NCBI GenBank assembly: GCA_949292025.1
Contig: CASEYC010000056.1
Span: 62,001 to 126,000 of the forward strand
Length of the DNA: 64,000 nucleotides
Source: an uncultured Bacteroides sp.
Lineage (GTDB): Bacteria; Bacteroidota; Bacteroidia; Bacteroidales; Bacteroidaceae
Direction: 5' to 3'
Positions 41,687 through 51,027 of the stretch are shown here, piece by piece (positions within the stretch are counted from its first letter, which is position 1; the number at the start of each line of letters is the position of its first letter). Both the position numbers and the translations under genes were made by a program. Below the pieces are notes generated by a model. The model did no database searches. It was not told the DNA's origin and saw only the letters and a program-made list of their open reading frames with translations.

Positions 41687-41774
41687 GCGGCACAGGGCTT
41701 AGGCGCAGGTATCCCCGCCCGCGGACGCCCATATCCCCGCCCGCCAAGCGGCATATCCCGGGGAGACGCCTCCG
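41687..41774. repeat. Phased 22-bp array D (four units)
   Basis: Units start at 41687 (ends CTTAGGCGCAG), 41709 (GTATCCCCGCCCGCGG), 41731 (ATATCCCCGCCCGCC) and 41753 (ATATCCCGGGG). It is the most diverged member of the A-E family. It fills the divergent gap between panC and the glycogen synthase-like gene. A -7 box TAacTTTG at 41956-41963 serves the latter. Confidence 0.7.
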
Positions 41775-41991
41775 CAAATCGGGTGCAAAATAAGGCATTA
41801 TTTGCCACATAACGAAAAAATAGGCCGACTTTATGCAGGAAAAGTCCCCAAAACGTGTCCCGGAAGCCTCTTATAGCCCCCTGAAATACAAGTTCTTAAC
41901 AAAACATAAGGAATTATAGGAGCGGAGGGGATGCACGACCAAGCGTTTTTTTTCGTAACTTTGCGCCATAATTTTGAGAACATTAGCGCTT

Positions 41992-42813
41992 ATGACAAAG
42001 GTAAACAAGGTTTTATTCATCACACAAGAAATCGCCCCTTACGTCTCCGACTCCGAAATGGCCCTGCTGGGCCGCAACCTGCCGTCGGCCATCCAGGACA
42101 AAGGGCGGGAAATTAGAACCTTCATGCCCAAGTGGGGAAACATCAACGAACGCAGAAACCAGTTGCACGAAGTCATACGCCTTTCGGGCATGAACCTGAT
42201 TATAGACGACACGGACCACCCGCTCATCATCAAGGTGGCCTCCATACAGTCGTCGCGTATGCAGGTGTATTTCATTGACAATGACGACTATTTCCAAAAC
42301 CGTATGCAGGCCTGCGACGAAAACGGCAACGAATACGAGGACAACGACGAACGTGCCGTGTTCTACGCCCGCGGCGTGCTGGAGACGGTGAAGAAACTGC
42401 GCTGGCAGCCCGACATCATCCACTGCCACGGCTGGATAAGCGCCCTGGCTCCCCTCTACATCAAGCGTGCCTATTGCGAGGAACCCTCGTTCCGCGACAG
42501 CAAGGTGGTCTATTCGCTCTATGACGACGACCTCCACCAGACCTTCGACGCAGGCTTTGCCAACCGCGTGATGATGAAGGGCCTCACCAAGAAGGAACTG
42601 GCCGGCATCCCGTCGCCCGTGGACTTCGTCACCCTCAGCAAGCTGGCCATCGACTATTCCGACGGCGTCGTGCAGCAGAGCGAGCACGTCAACGAGGAAG
42701 TGCTGGCCTACGCCCGCCAGTGTGGCAAGCCGTTCCTGGAATACCAAGCCGACAACTTCGCCGAAGCCTGCAACGACTTCTACGACCTGGTAGGCGGCAA
42801 AGACGAAGAATAA
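41992..42813 (+). CDS. GT5 glycogen/starch synthase N-terminal domain protein
   Basis: A 273-residue protein covering only the N-terminal (GT5) domain of glycogen synthase: VLFITQEIAPYVSDSE, FMPKWGNINERRNQLHEVIR, DIIHCHGWISALAPLYIK. The C-terminal GT-B half is missing, and the Lys-x-Gly-Gly loop that binds ADP-glucose is replaced by SDSEMALLG. Similar short forms are normal in Bacteroides. It may therefore be regulatory or a partner of the GT4 enzyme at 45868 and not a full synthase. Confidence 0.82.
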   Translation: MTKVNKVLFITQEIAPYVSDSEMALLGRNLPSAIQDKGREIRTFMPKWGNINERRNQLHEVIRLSGMNLIIDDTDHPLIIKVASIQSSRMQVYFIDNDDYFQNRMQACDENGNEYEDNDERAVFYARGVLETVKKLRWQPDIIHCHGWISALAPLYIKRAYCEEPSFRDSKVVYSLYDDDLHQTFDAGFANRVMMKGLTKKELAGIPSPVDFVTLSKLAIDYSDGVVQQSEHVNEEVLAYARQCGKPFLEYQADNFAEACNDFYDLVGGKDEE

Positions 42814-42849
42814 CCCGACATTTTTTAAGACAGAGATTCTGACACAACT

Positions 42850-44394
42850 ATGAAAGGGAAAAAATTTGGAACCTGGCTCGTGGCAGCAGTGGCCGTGCTT
42901 TGCGGCTGCGATGACAACACAGGTTCAATGGGAATGGAGATGCTGCCCGACACGGACGGCATGTCCGCACATACGGTGTCTTTTGACGTGACCACCGAAT
43001 CCGTACCCGCCGAGTCCGTCTTCGCAAAGACCAGCACCGGCTACGTCGGGCGGTACAGCGACCCCGACTTCGGCTACTTTGAAAGCGGATTCATGACGGC
43101 CCTGACCTGTACCGAGAACTTCACCTTGCCCGAGGTCTACAAGGAAACCGAGTGGGACGCCGAAGGCAACCCCACCAAAGCCACAGGCATCATGACGGGC
43201 GACAGCGTGTCGGCCCTGCAGTTGGTGGTGTTCTATGACGAATGGTTCGGCGACTCGCTGAATGCCTGCCACATGAGCGCCTACGAGCTGAACCGGGCGC
43301 TGGACTACGACAACCGCTACACCGACATCGACCCGAACGACTACTTTGACCCGTCCACCGGACTTCTGGGACGTAAGGCCTACTCCGCCTACGACACGAC
43401 CGTGCCCGACTCCGTGCGCAACGAAACGGATTCCAACGGCAACCCGACTTATACGCCCAGCATCGTCTTCAACCTGCCCGCAAAGGAATTTGGCGAAGAC
43501 CGCATCCTGAAGCCCTACCGCGACCCTGCCACGCACCATTACTTCGACAATCCGGAGAGCTTCATCGACAACGTGTTCAAGGGCCTCTACCTAACCACCG
43601 ACCAAGGCGACGGCACCGTCCTCTACGTCAGCCGCGTGGATCTGCGGATGCGACTGCATTTCTTCCACGTCAACGACACCACTGGCTTGAAGCTGAAAAA
43701 GAAAGACGGGACGGACTCCACGTACTACAGCATCAACCCGATATTCTCGTCCACCAAGGAGGTGACGCAAGTGAACCGCTTCTACAATTCGGACCTGGTG
43801 GCGGAAAAAGCCAGCGAAAAGGGCTGGACTTATCTGAAGTCGCCGGCCGGCATCTTCACCCAAGCCACCCTGCCCTACGACGAGATTTACACGCAACTGG
43901 CCAACGACACGCTGAACGGCGCGCGCCTGACCTTCACCAGCTACCGCCAGGACAATTCGCACGCCTTCAGCATGGAGGCACCGACAAGAGTGTTGCTCGT
44001 CCGCAAACAGGAATACAAGAAATTCTTCGAAGACAATGAGCTGACCGATGACATCACGTCCTACTTGGCCACGCACAACAGCTCCGGCACCAACCAATAC
44101 GTCTTCAGCAACATCGCGCGCCTGGTAACCACCTGCATCAACGAGAAGCAACAGGCACGCGAAGCCGCAGGCAACAGCTGGGACGAAGAGCAGTGGATGC
44201 GCGACAATCCGGATTGGAACAAGGTGTTGCTGGTTCCTGTGTCCATCACGGTGGACCCGAACAACAGCGAACGCATCACCGGCATCCAGCACGACCTGCA
44301 ACCCGGCTACGCCAAACTGAAAGGCGGCCCGGAAGGCGAGACGCTGAAACTGGAAGTGACCTACACGCGCTTCCACGGCGAAAACGAAGATTGA
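42850..44394 (+). CDS. DUF4270 family lipoprotein
   Basis: A 514-residue protein with a lipoprotein signal (WLVAAVAVLCGC, lipid Cys near residue 20) followed by acidic residues DDN, which suit surface export in Bacteroidetes. The remainder matches DUF4270, a family with no known function. It starts 36 bp after the GT5 gene and ends at a strong terminator. The GT5-DUF4270 pair beside panC is a familiar Bacteroides arrangement. Confidence 0.85.
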   Translation: MKGKKFGTWLVAAVAVLCGCDDNTGSMGMEMLPDTDGMSAHTVSFDVTTESVPAESVFAKTSTGYVGRYSDPDFGYFESGFMTALTCTENFTLPEVYKETEWDAEGNPTKATGIMTGDSVSALQLVVFYDEWFGDSLNACHMSAYELNRALDYDNRYTDIDPNDYFDPSTGLLGRKAYSAYDTTVPDSVRNETDSNGNPTYTPSIVFNLPAKEFGEDRILKPYRDPATHHYFDNPESFIDNVFKGLYLTTDQGDGTVLYVSRVDLRMRLHFFHVNDTTGLKLKKKDGTDSTYYSINPIFSSTKEVTQVNRFYNSDLVAEKASEKGWTYLKSPAGIFTQATLPYDEIYTQLANDTLNGARLTFTSYRQDNSHAFSMEAPTRVLLVRKQEYKKFFEDNELTDDITSYLATHNSSGTNQYVFSNIARLVTTCINEKQQAREAAGNSWDEEQWMRDNPDWNKVLLVPVSITVDPNNSERITGIQHDLQPGYAKLKGGPEGETLKLEVTYTRFHGENED

Positions 44395-44422
44395 ACTTTC
44401 ATTCATCTCACCTACAATACCG

Positions 44423-44462
44423 AAAAAAACTCCACCGCCCGACGGGCAGTGGAGTTTTTTTT
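44423..44462. terminator. Bidirectional terminator, DUF4270 / GH57
   Basis: ACTCCAC and GCCC pair with GGGC and GTGGAGT (44429-44455) around GAC. The stem is preceded by seven A and followed by eight T, so it can act on both strands of the convergent pair. Confidence 0.92.
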
Positions 44463-44492
44463 AATGTCACGCGATGTGCAACTCGCCGTTTT

Positions 44493-45839
44493 TTACGCTT
44501 CGCCGGTTGCCTTCTTGGTGGTTCTGCGCTTAGGGGCAGGCTTTTCTTCCTTCTTCAGCTTGGCCTGTGCCTTCTCCAATTCCTTGCGGAGTTCCTCAAT
44601 CTCGATACCTTGGTTCTTGATGGTCGTCAACAGCGGGTTCAACTCTTCGTTGTCCACATCCACAGGATAGAGCGAATCGACGCGCTTGATGAAGTCGCCC
44701 AGGATGTTCATGTAGTTGGTGAAGGCATCGTAAGGAGACTCGTAGATGCCACGGTTCAAGCCCACGCCACTGTTCTTGGTGGTCATGAAGCGGAAGTTGT
44801 TGCTGGCCTGCAGATAGTCCCAGTCCTGCTTGATGCGGCGATCCGTGCAGAGGTGGACGCGCTCGGCCACGCTGTACAGTTTGTTGAAGGCCTCACGCTG
44901 CATCACGTTGCCCAGCAGGCAGCTCGTGTCGCGCTCTTCGTCCAGCCAGGACATCGGGTCGGGCACATCCAACTGGGATACGGAATTCAGCTTGGAGATG
45001 ACCTCGCTCGGCGTGGAGAAGGTGATGCCTTTCTCCTTGGCGCAGACGGGCAGGGCCTTGATGAACTCCAGGATGTTGGAGGACAACGGCTGTGCGATGC
45101 CCAGCGCGCTCAACTCCATGAAGATGTTGATGACCTGCTCTTCCTGCGGCATGGAATCAATCCAACTGATGTAGCGGTCGGCAAAGAGCGGGTATTCGTT
45201 CCACTCGGAGTTGGAGAAGCGCAGGCTGATGTCGTCGGACAGCTTGTAGTCACGCAACAACAGCTTCAGGTTAGGGTTCATGTTGCAGTGGTACACATAG
45301 TGCGGGCTCTTCCAACCCAGCACGTGCTTGGCACCCTCGGTCAACATGCCCTTGAAGCCCATGCCTGCCACCACGGCACCAATCTCGTCCGAATAAATCA
45401 AGCTGGAGTTGCGGAAGACCTTCGGCGTCTTGCCGAACATTTCCTTCATCTTGGCAGCCTGGCGGGTCACTTCTTCGATGAAGCACTCTTCGTTGACCAG
45501 CGAAGACAAGCCGTGGGAATAAGGCTCGGCCAGGAACTCGCAGCAACCGGTGTCGTTCAACTGGTGCAGCAGGTCGATGACAGCCGGCGCGTGGATTTCC
45601 AACTGCTCCAGTGCCACGCCGGAGATGGACAAGGCCACCTTGAAGGCGCCCTCGGACTTCTTCGCCATTTCGATGAGCGTGTTCAGGGCGGGGATGTAGG
45701 AGCGTTCGGCCACGTCGTTCATGCCGGTTTCGTTGGCATAGTCGTCGTAGTAGTAGTGGTCGTTACCGATGTCGAAGAAACGGTAACGTTTCAGATGGAT
45801 AATCTGGTGTATCTCGAAATAAAGACAAATCGTTCTCAT
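44493..45839 (-). CDS. Glycoside hydrolase family 57 (alpha-amylase-like)
   Basis: A 448-residue intracellular protein. The N-terminal ICLYFEIHQIIHLKRYRFFD, the central CCEFLAEPYSHGLSSL and the EWNEYPLFADRYISWID region belong to GH57, a retaining alpha-glucan hydrolase/branching family. A basic, charged coiled tail (residues about 400-448, KKEEKPAPKRRTTKK) is extra. It is 28 bp downstream of the GT4 gene; together with the debranching enzyme they form an operon for storage glucan turnover. Confidence 0.88.
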   Translation of the reverse strand: MRTICLYFEIHQIIHLKRYRFFDIGNDHYYYDDYANETGMNDVAERSYIPALNTLIEMAKKSEGAFKVALSISGVALEQLEIHAPAVIDLLHQLNDTGCCEFLAEPYSHGLSSLVNEECFIEEVTRQAAKMKEMFGKTPKVFRNSSLIYSDEIGAVVAGMGFKGMLTEGAKHVLGWKSPHYVYHCNMNPNLKLLLRDYKLSDDISLRFSNSEWNEYPLFADRYISWIDSMPQEEQVINIFMELSALGIAQPLSSNILEFIKALPVCAKEKGITFSTPSEVISKLNSVSQLDVPDPMSWLDEERDTSCLLGNVMQREAFNKLYSVAERVHLCTDRRIKQDWDYLQASNNFRFMTTKNSGVGLNRGIYESPYDAFTNYMNILGDFIKRVDSLYPVDVDNEELNPLLTTIKNQGIEIEELRKELEKAQAKLKKEEKPAPKRRTTKKATGEA

Positions 45840-45867
45840 TGCTTTAAAGTTGTTTTTGATTGATTGG

Positions 45868-47133
45868 TTACCTATAGTTTCTTAACACATTGTCGTAAAG
45901 GCCACGCACTTTCAATGCCACCTTCTCCCACGTGATGCCGTCCACTTCCTTCTTGCCTTCTTCCTGCAAGTAGTTGAACAGGGCGGGATTGGTGCAGAGC
46001 GAATAAATATAGTCGGCCATGGCATGGATGTCCCAGTAGTCTGTCTTGATGACGTTGGTCAGGATTTCACCGCAACCGGACTGCTTGGAAATGATGGACG
46101 GCGTGCCGCACTGCATGGCCTCCAACGGTGCGATGCCGAACGGCTCGGACACGGAGGGCATCACAAAGACATCGCTGTCCTTATAGACCTCGTACACCTG
46201 CTTGCCTTTCATGAAGCCGGGGAAGTGGAAGCGGTCGGCAATGCCACGCTCGGCGGCCAGGTTGATCATGGCGTTCATCATGTCGCCCGAACCGGCCATG
46301 ACGAAGCGGATGTTGCGCGTGCGCTTCAGCACCATGGCGGCAGCCTCGACGAAGTACTCGGGGCCTTTCTGCATCGTGATGCGGCCCAAGAAGGTAACCA
46401 CCTTCTCCTTGTCGTGCACGGGACGCGGGATGTCCTGGTACTCCTGCGGCAAGGGATAGACGGCGTTGTGCACGGCGAATACCTTGCGCGGGTCCTGATG
46501 ATACTCGTTGATGACCGTGCGGCGCGTCAGCTCGGACACGCACATGATGCAGTCTGCATAGTCCATGCCGTTCTTCTCGATGCCGTAGACGGTGGGGTTG
46601 ACCTTGCCGCGGGAGCGGTCGAAGTCGGTGGCATGCACGTGGATGCACAGCGGCTTGCCGCTCACCATCTTGGCATGCACGCCGGCAGGATACGTCAGCC
46701 AGTCGTGCGCGTGGATGATGTCGAACTGCTGTTGGCGGGCCACCACGCCTGCGATGATGGAGAAGTTGTTGATCTCGTCATTCAGGTTGGACGGATAGCC
46801 GCCGGCAAACTCCATGCAGCCGATGTCATTGACGTGCATGTACGAGAAATCGGCATAGATATGGTTGCGCAGGTCGTAGTACGTCTCCGGCGTCATGCCG
46901 GGAGCCAGACGGCCTTTCAACCACTCATAATCCACATCGCGCCAAACGATGGGCACCTGGTTCATGCCGATGATGTTCAGGAAGTTTTCTTCATCGCCGC
47001 AAGGTTTGGGCATACAGAACGTGGTCTCCACGTCTCCCTGCACGCTCAGGCCCTTCGTGATGCCGTAAGTGGCGACAGCAAGGCCGCCGTATATCTTGGG
47101 AGGAAATTCCCATCCGAACATTAAAACTTTCAT
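45868..47133 (-). CDS. Glycosyltransferase family 4, glycogen synthase-like
   Basis: A 421-residue GT-B enzyme. The N-terminus VLMFGWEFPPKIYGGLAVAT holds the acceptor-side glycine loop, and IIHAHDWLTYPAGVHAK precedes the hinge. The donor site shows FLGRITMQKGPEYFVEAA and the EPFGIAPLEAM acid pair. It lacks a signal peptide. By its operon (debranching enzyme upstream by 16 bp, GH57 downstream) it probably extends alpha-1,4-glucan; the nucleotide sugar cannot be told. Confidence 0.88.
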   Translation of the reverse strand: MKVLMFGWEFPPKIYGGLAVATYGITKGLSVQGDVETTFCMPKPCGDEENFLNIIGMNQVPIVWRDVDYEWLKGRLAPGMTPETYYDLRNHIYADFSYMHVNDIGCMEFAGGYPSNLNDEINNFSIIAGVVARQQQFDIIHAHDWLTYPAGVHAKMVSGKPLCIHVHATDFDRSRGKVNPTVYGIEKNGMDYADCIMCVSELTRRTVINEYHQDPRKVFAVHNAVYPLPQEYQDIPRPVHDKEKVVTFLGRITMQKGPEYFVEAAAMVLKRTRNIRFVMAGSGDMMNAMINLAAERGIADRFHFPGFMKGKQVYEVYKDSDVFVMPSVSEPFGIAPLEAMQCGTPSIISKQSGCGEILTNVIKTDYWDIHAMADYIYSLCTNPALFNYLQEEGKKEVDGITWEKVALKVRGLYDNVLRNYR

Positions 47134-47149
47134 GCTGTTCCTCCTCTTC

Positions 47150-49099
47150 TTATTCTGCGTTGTTGTTATACTTGGACAATAATCTCAGTGCGCGCAGGAT
47201 TTCGGCCACGTTCATGGCGAAGGACACTGCGCCGCGCCCGGTGAAGGGCGGGTTGCCGTCGAACAGCTCGGGCAGCGTGCCGATGCAGTGGCAGGTCATC
47301 TCGTCTTCCATGCCGACCAACGCACGCTCCACGAAGGACAGGCCGCTGGTCTTGTGGATGCGCAGGTAGGCTTCCACGTAGAATCCCAGCAACCACGGCC
47401 AGGCCGTGCCCTGATGGTAGGCGTAGTCGCGCTGCGTCTGCGGGCCCACGTAGTTGGGGTTGTAGCCGCCGCTCTTCGGGCTGAGGGTGCGCAATCCCTT
47501 GGGGGTCAGCAGTTCCTTGGTGACGATGTCCAGCACCTGCTTCTTCTGCGCCTTGTCCAGCGGAGAATAGTCGAGGGCCACGGCGAATATCATGTTGGGG
47601 CGCACGCTCCAGTCCATCATGTAGCCGTCCACATAGTCGAAGAGGTAGCCGTATTCGTTGCGGAACACCTCGACGAAGGACTTGCCCGTCTGCGCAGCCT
47701 GGGCATCCAAGCTGTCCGCATAGATGGTGTCTCCGGCTTCGCGCGCCATGTCGGCGGCAAAGCGCAGGGCGTTGTACCAGAGGGAATTGACTTCCACCAC
47801 ATAGCCTGTGCGCGGGATGACCGGACGGCCGTTGGCGGTGGAGTTCATCCACGTCACGGCGTGGTCTGTGCCGTTGGTGTAGAGCAGGCCGTTGTCATGC
47901 AGGAAGAGGTTGTCGTGCTTGCGGCTCAGGATGTACTTCATGATGTCCTGCAAGAGGCTGCCGTACATCTCGCGGCAATGCTCGCGCGAAGTCTCCTTGG
48001 CATACTGCTGGAGGGTCCACACGGCCCACAGGAGGATGTCCGGATGGTCCATCTCGTAAATCTTGTAGGTCACCGGCTCCCCGGCCATGAACTGGCGGAG
48101 GGCTTTCTCGGCTGTCTTCATCACGTCCTCGAACTCGTCCTGTTCGCCCACGGCCAGCGTCAGGCCCGGCAGGGAGATGAAGAGGTCGCGCGCGCGACAC
48201 TTGAACCACGGATAACCGGCCAGGATGTAGTGCTCGTCGCCCTGCTTGTTGTGGAACTGGTGGGCGGAGTTGGTGAGACAGTGCAGGAAGTTGTCGCGCG
48301 GCGTGCGGTCGGCCACTTCATACTCGAAGGTCTCAATCAGGTTGTCCGTGGCCACTTCGGACACGCCGGCGGAGAAGACGATGCTCTCGCCCTTCTTGAT
48401 GTCCATCTCGAAATAGCCGGGCACGTAGAGGTCTTCGTTGAAGTCGTAGCCGCGCTCCTGCTCCTTGGTGTAGACAATGCCACGGTACCAGTCGGGCTGG
48501 AAGCGGAACTCGCACTTCTTGTTCAGTTGCATGTACAACTCGGGATAGCCGGGATACATGCACGTCTTGATGCCATTCTCCACCTGCTGGTAGTCGCGGT
48601 TGGCCTGCGCATTCTCGTGCGTGTATTCGCGCACGCTGCGGAAGGCGAGGAACGGACGGAGACGCAGGGTAGTCTCGGAATGGGCATCAACCAATGTGTA
48701 GCGAATGAGGATACGGTTTTCATGGTGAACGAAAATCTTCTCCTTGCGCAGAATGACGCCTCCCACGCGGTAGGTGGTGGCGGGGATGTGCTCGCAATCA
48801 AACTCGCGGATGTACTTGTGACCGTTGGGGCTGAAGTGGCCATTGCCATAGTAGTGCAGTCCCAGGTTGAATTCGGCGCCATGCTGGATCACCGTCTCGT
48901 CCAGCGAGGACAGCAACACGTGGTTCTCGTCATCCAAATTGGGAACGGGAATCACCAGCAAGCCGTGATACTTGCGGGTGTTGCAATCCACAATCGACGT
49001 ACAGTGATAAGCGCCCGACTTGTTTGTCCGGAGTATTTCTCGCGGCAAAGACTCCTGAAGGTTGGTCATCAGTGTCTTGTCAAATCGTAAATAGCTCAT
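47150..49099 (-). CDS. Glycogen debranching enzyme (amylo-alpha-1,6-glucosidase type)
   Basis: A 649-residue protein. The N-terminal half (residues 1-260) is the GDE_N domain (SGAYHCTSIVDCNTRKYHGL), and the C-terminal (alpha/alpha)6 barrel carries FLHDNGLLYTNGTDHAVTWM, NSLWYNALRFA and YAYHQGTAWPWLLGFY. It removes alpha-1,6 branches of glycogen in the cytoplasm. First gene of the GDE-GT4-GH57 operon. Confidence 0.92.
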   Translation of the reverse strand: MSYLRFDKTLMTNLQESLPREILRTNKSGAYHCTSIVDCNTRKYHGLLVIPVPNLDDENHVLLSSLDETVIQHGAEFNLGLHYYGNGHFSPNGHKYIREFDCEHIPATTYRVGGVILRKEKIFVHHENRILIRYTLVDAHSETTLRLRPFLAFRSVREYTHENAQANRDYQQVENGIKTCMYPGYPELYMQLNKKCEFRFQPDWYRGIVYTKEQERGYDFNEDLYVPGYFEMDIKKGESIVFSAGVSEVATDNLIETFEYEVADRTPRDNFLHCLTNSAHQFHNKQGDEHYILAGYPWFKCRARDLFISLPGLTLAVGEQDEFEDVMKTAEKALRQFMAGEPVTYKIYEMDHPDILLWAVWTLQQYAKETSREHCREMYGSLLQDIMKYILSRKHDNLFLHDNGLLYTNGTDHAVTWMNSTANGRPVIPRTGYVVEVNSLWYNALRFAADMAREAGDTIYADSLDAQAAQTGKSFVEVFRNEYGYLFDYVDGYMMDWSVRPNMIFAVALDYSPLDKAQKKQVLDIVTKELLTPKGLRTLSPKSGGYNPNYVGPQTQRDYAYHQGTAWPWLLGFYVEAYLRIHKTSGLSFVERALVGMEDEMTCHCIGTLPELFDGNPPFTGRGAVSFAMNVAEILRALRLLSKYNNNAE

Positions 49100-49304
49100 G
49101 TTGTACTTTATTTAAAGGTTAATTATCCAGGTTCACTTGTGCCACGATTTTCGTAGCAACGTCCAAAAGTACGAAATAATGTGCACAAACAAAATAAAAA
49201 ACGTGTTTTTTTTTAGATTTCGGACAATTTGTCGTAGTATTGCACCGCAATTGCGGCAAATCTCCCCTTTACCCGCCCAAAAATGTCCCCCAAGGAGAAG
49301 GGGT

Positions 49305-49392
49305 ATATCCCCGGACGCGGGCGCAGGTACGCCTAAGCACGGACGCAGGTACGCCTAAGCACGGGCGGGGGTACGGGTAAGGCGGGGCTGCC
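49305..49392. repeat. Phased 22-bp array E (four units)
   Basis: Units start at 49305 (ATATCCCCGG), 49327 and 49349 (both GTACGCCTAAGCACGG) and 49371 (GTACGGGTAAGGCGGGG). Nearly identical in order to array A, 47 kb away. It ends 21 bp before the trkH start, so it would lie in the trkH leader or at its promoter. The remainder of the 314-bp gap is AT-rich. Confidence 0.8.
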
Positions 49393-49413
49393 GGAACATA
49401 ACTTTAACAAGCA

Positions 49414-50922
49414 ATGGAAGGATACATATCAGACAGTGTCTACGTGGCGAACAAGAAACGCAACAGCCTCATCAACCGGCGCATCATCTGCCGTGTGCTG
49501 GGCGTGCTGTTGCTGGTGGAAGTGTGCATGTTGCTGGCCTGCACGGGCGTGGCCTGGGGCTATGGCGAACAGGACGGGCTGGCCTTCCTGCTCTCGGCGG
49601 GCATCACCGCCCTGGCGGCGGGCCTGCTGCTGCTGGCGGGCAGGAAGGCGGAACGGCGCATGAGCAAGCGCGACGGCTATTGCGTGGCCGCCCTGACGTG
49701 GGTGTTGTTCAGCTTCTTCGGGATGCTGCCTTTCGTGCTGAGCCACAGCGTGCCGACGGTGGCCGACGCCTTCTTCGAGACCATGTCCGGCTTCACCACC
49801 ACGGGCGCCACCATCATGGACGACATCGACTCGCAGTCGCACGCCATCCTCTTCTGGCGCGCCCTGACGCACTGGATTGGCGGCTTGGGCATCGTGTTCT
49901 TCGCCATCGCCATCCTGCCGGCGTTCAGCGAGGGGGGCAACCTGCAACTGTTCTCGGCCGAGGCGGTGGGCGTGACGCACGACAAGATACACCCCAAGGT
50001 GAGCACCATGGCCCGCTGGCTGTGGACCATCTACCTCTTCCTGACCGTCAGCCAGACCATCCTGCTTTGGCTGGGCGGCATGGGGTGGTTCGACTCCGTC
50101 TGCCAGACGTTCGCCACGGTGGCCACGGGCGGCTTCTCCACCAAGCAGGCCAGCATCGCCTACTGGAACTCCCCTTATATAGAATATGTGACGGCCATCT
50201 TCATGGTGCTGGCGGGTATCAACTTCTCGCTCTACTTCTCGTGCCTGAAGGGCAAGTTCGGCAAAATCTGGCGCGACGAGGAGACCCGCTGGTTCCTGGG
50301 CTCCATCCTCGTGCTGACCCTCTGCATCGCGGCGGCCTTGGTTCTGAAGAACAATTACGGCATCGAAGAGGCCTTCCGCAAAGCCTTCTTCCAAGTGGTG
50401 ACGCTGCACACGTCCACCGGCTTCGCCACGGACGACTACATGCTGTGGCCGTCCTTCACGTGGGTGCTGCTCATCTTCGCCATGCTGGCGGGCGGCTGCA
50501 CGGGGTCCACCAGCGGCGGCATCAAGAACCTGCGCCTGCTCATCATGTCGCGCGGCATCCGCAACCACTTCCGCAAGCTGCTGCACCCCAACGCCGTGAT
50601 GCAGATACGCGTCAACCGGCAGGCCGTCAGCTCCAGCGTGGTGCTCAGCGTGGCGTTCTTCATCTGCCTCTACCTGCTGTGCATCCTGGCGGGGTGGATT
50701 CTCCTCATGCTGATGGGCGTGGACTTCATGGACGCGCTCAGTGTCACCGTCTCCAGCATGGGCAACGCGGGCCTGGGCCTGGGCGACTACGGTCCCGCCT
50801 ACTCGTGGAGCGGACTGCCCGAAGCGGGCAAATGGCTCAGCTCGTTCCTGATGCTGCTGGGCCGTCTGGAGATGTTTGCCGTGATGCTAATGTTCTACTC
50901 CGCTTTCTGGAAGAACCGTTGA
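49414..50922 (+). CDS. trkH: TrkH family potassium uptake protein
   Basis: A 502-residue channel subunit with about ten membrane segments. Selectivity-filter-like loops are visible at FFETMSGFTTTGATIM, FATVATGGFST, VVTLHTSTGFATDDY and VSSMGNAGLGLGDYG. It passes K+ across the inner membrane with a TrkA partner, which is not in this window (an RCK_C domain at 1-794 belongs to another family). Only the phased array lies between it and the divergent debranching enzyme. Confidence 0.92.
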   Translation: MEGYISDSVYVANKKRNSLINRRIICRVLGVLLLVEVCMLLACTGVAWGYGEQDGLAFLLSAGITALAAGLLLLAGRKAERRMSKRDGYCVAALTWVLFSFFGMLPFVLSHSVPTVADAFFETMSGFTTTGATIMDDIDSQSHAILFWRALTHWIGGLGIVFFAIAILPAFSEGGNLQLFSAEAVGVTHDKIHPKVSTMARWLWTIYLFLTVSQTILLWLGGMGWFDSVCQTFATVATGGFSTKQASIAYWNSPYIEYVTAIFMVLAGINFSLYFSCLKGKFGKIWRDEETRWFLGSILVLTLCIAAALVLKNNYGIEEAFRKAFFQVVTLHTSTGFATDDYMLWPSFTWVLLIFAMLAGGCTGSTSGGIKNLRLLIMSRGIRNHFRKLLHPNAVMQIRVNRQAVSSSVVLSVAFFICLYLLCILAGWILLMLMGVDFMDALSVTVSSMGNAGLGLGDYGPAYSWSGLPEAGKWLSSFLMLLGRLEMFAVMLMFYSAFWKNR

Positions 50923-51027
50923 CACCGCCGTTCATATTAAGAAATGATAAAAAAGCGAGAAAGGGCAAACCATTCCCCCAAGAAAGGCGTAATTTTGTCG
51001 CCAAAATAAAGGAGGCAAAGACCGATT

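Noticed and set aside
47288-49090. A 600-codon plus-strand frame opposite the debranching enzyme
   Set aside because: Shadow frame; the minus-strand protein has the complete family signature.
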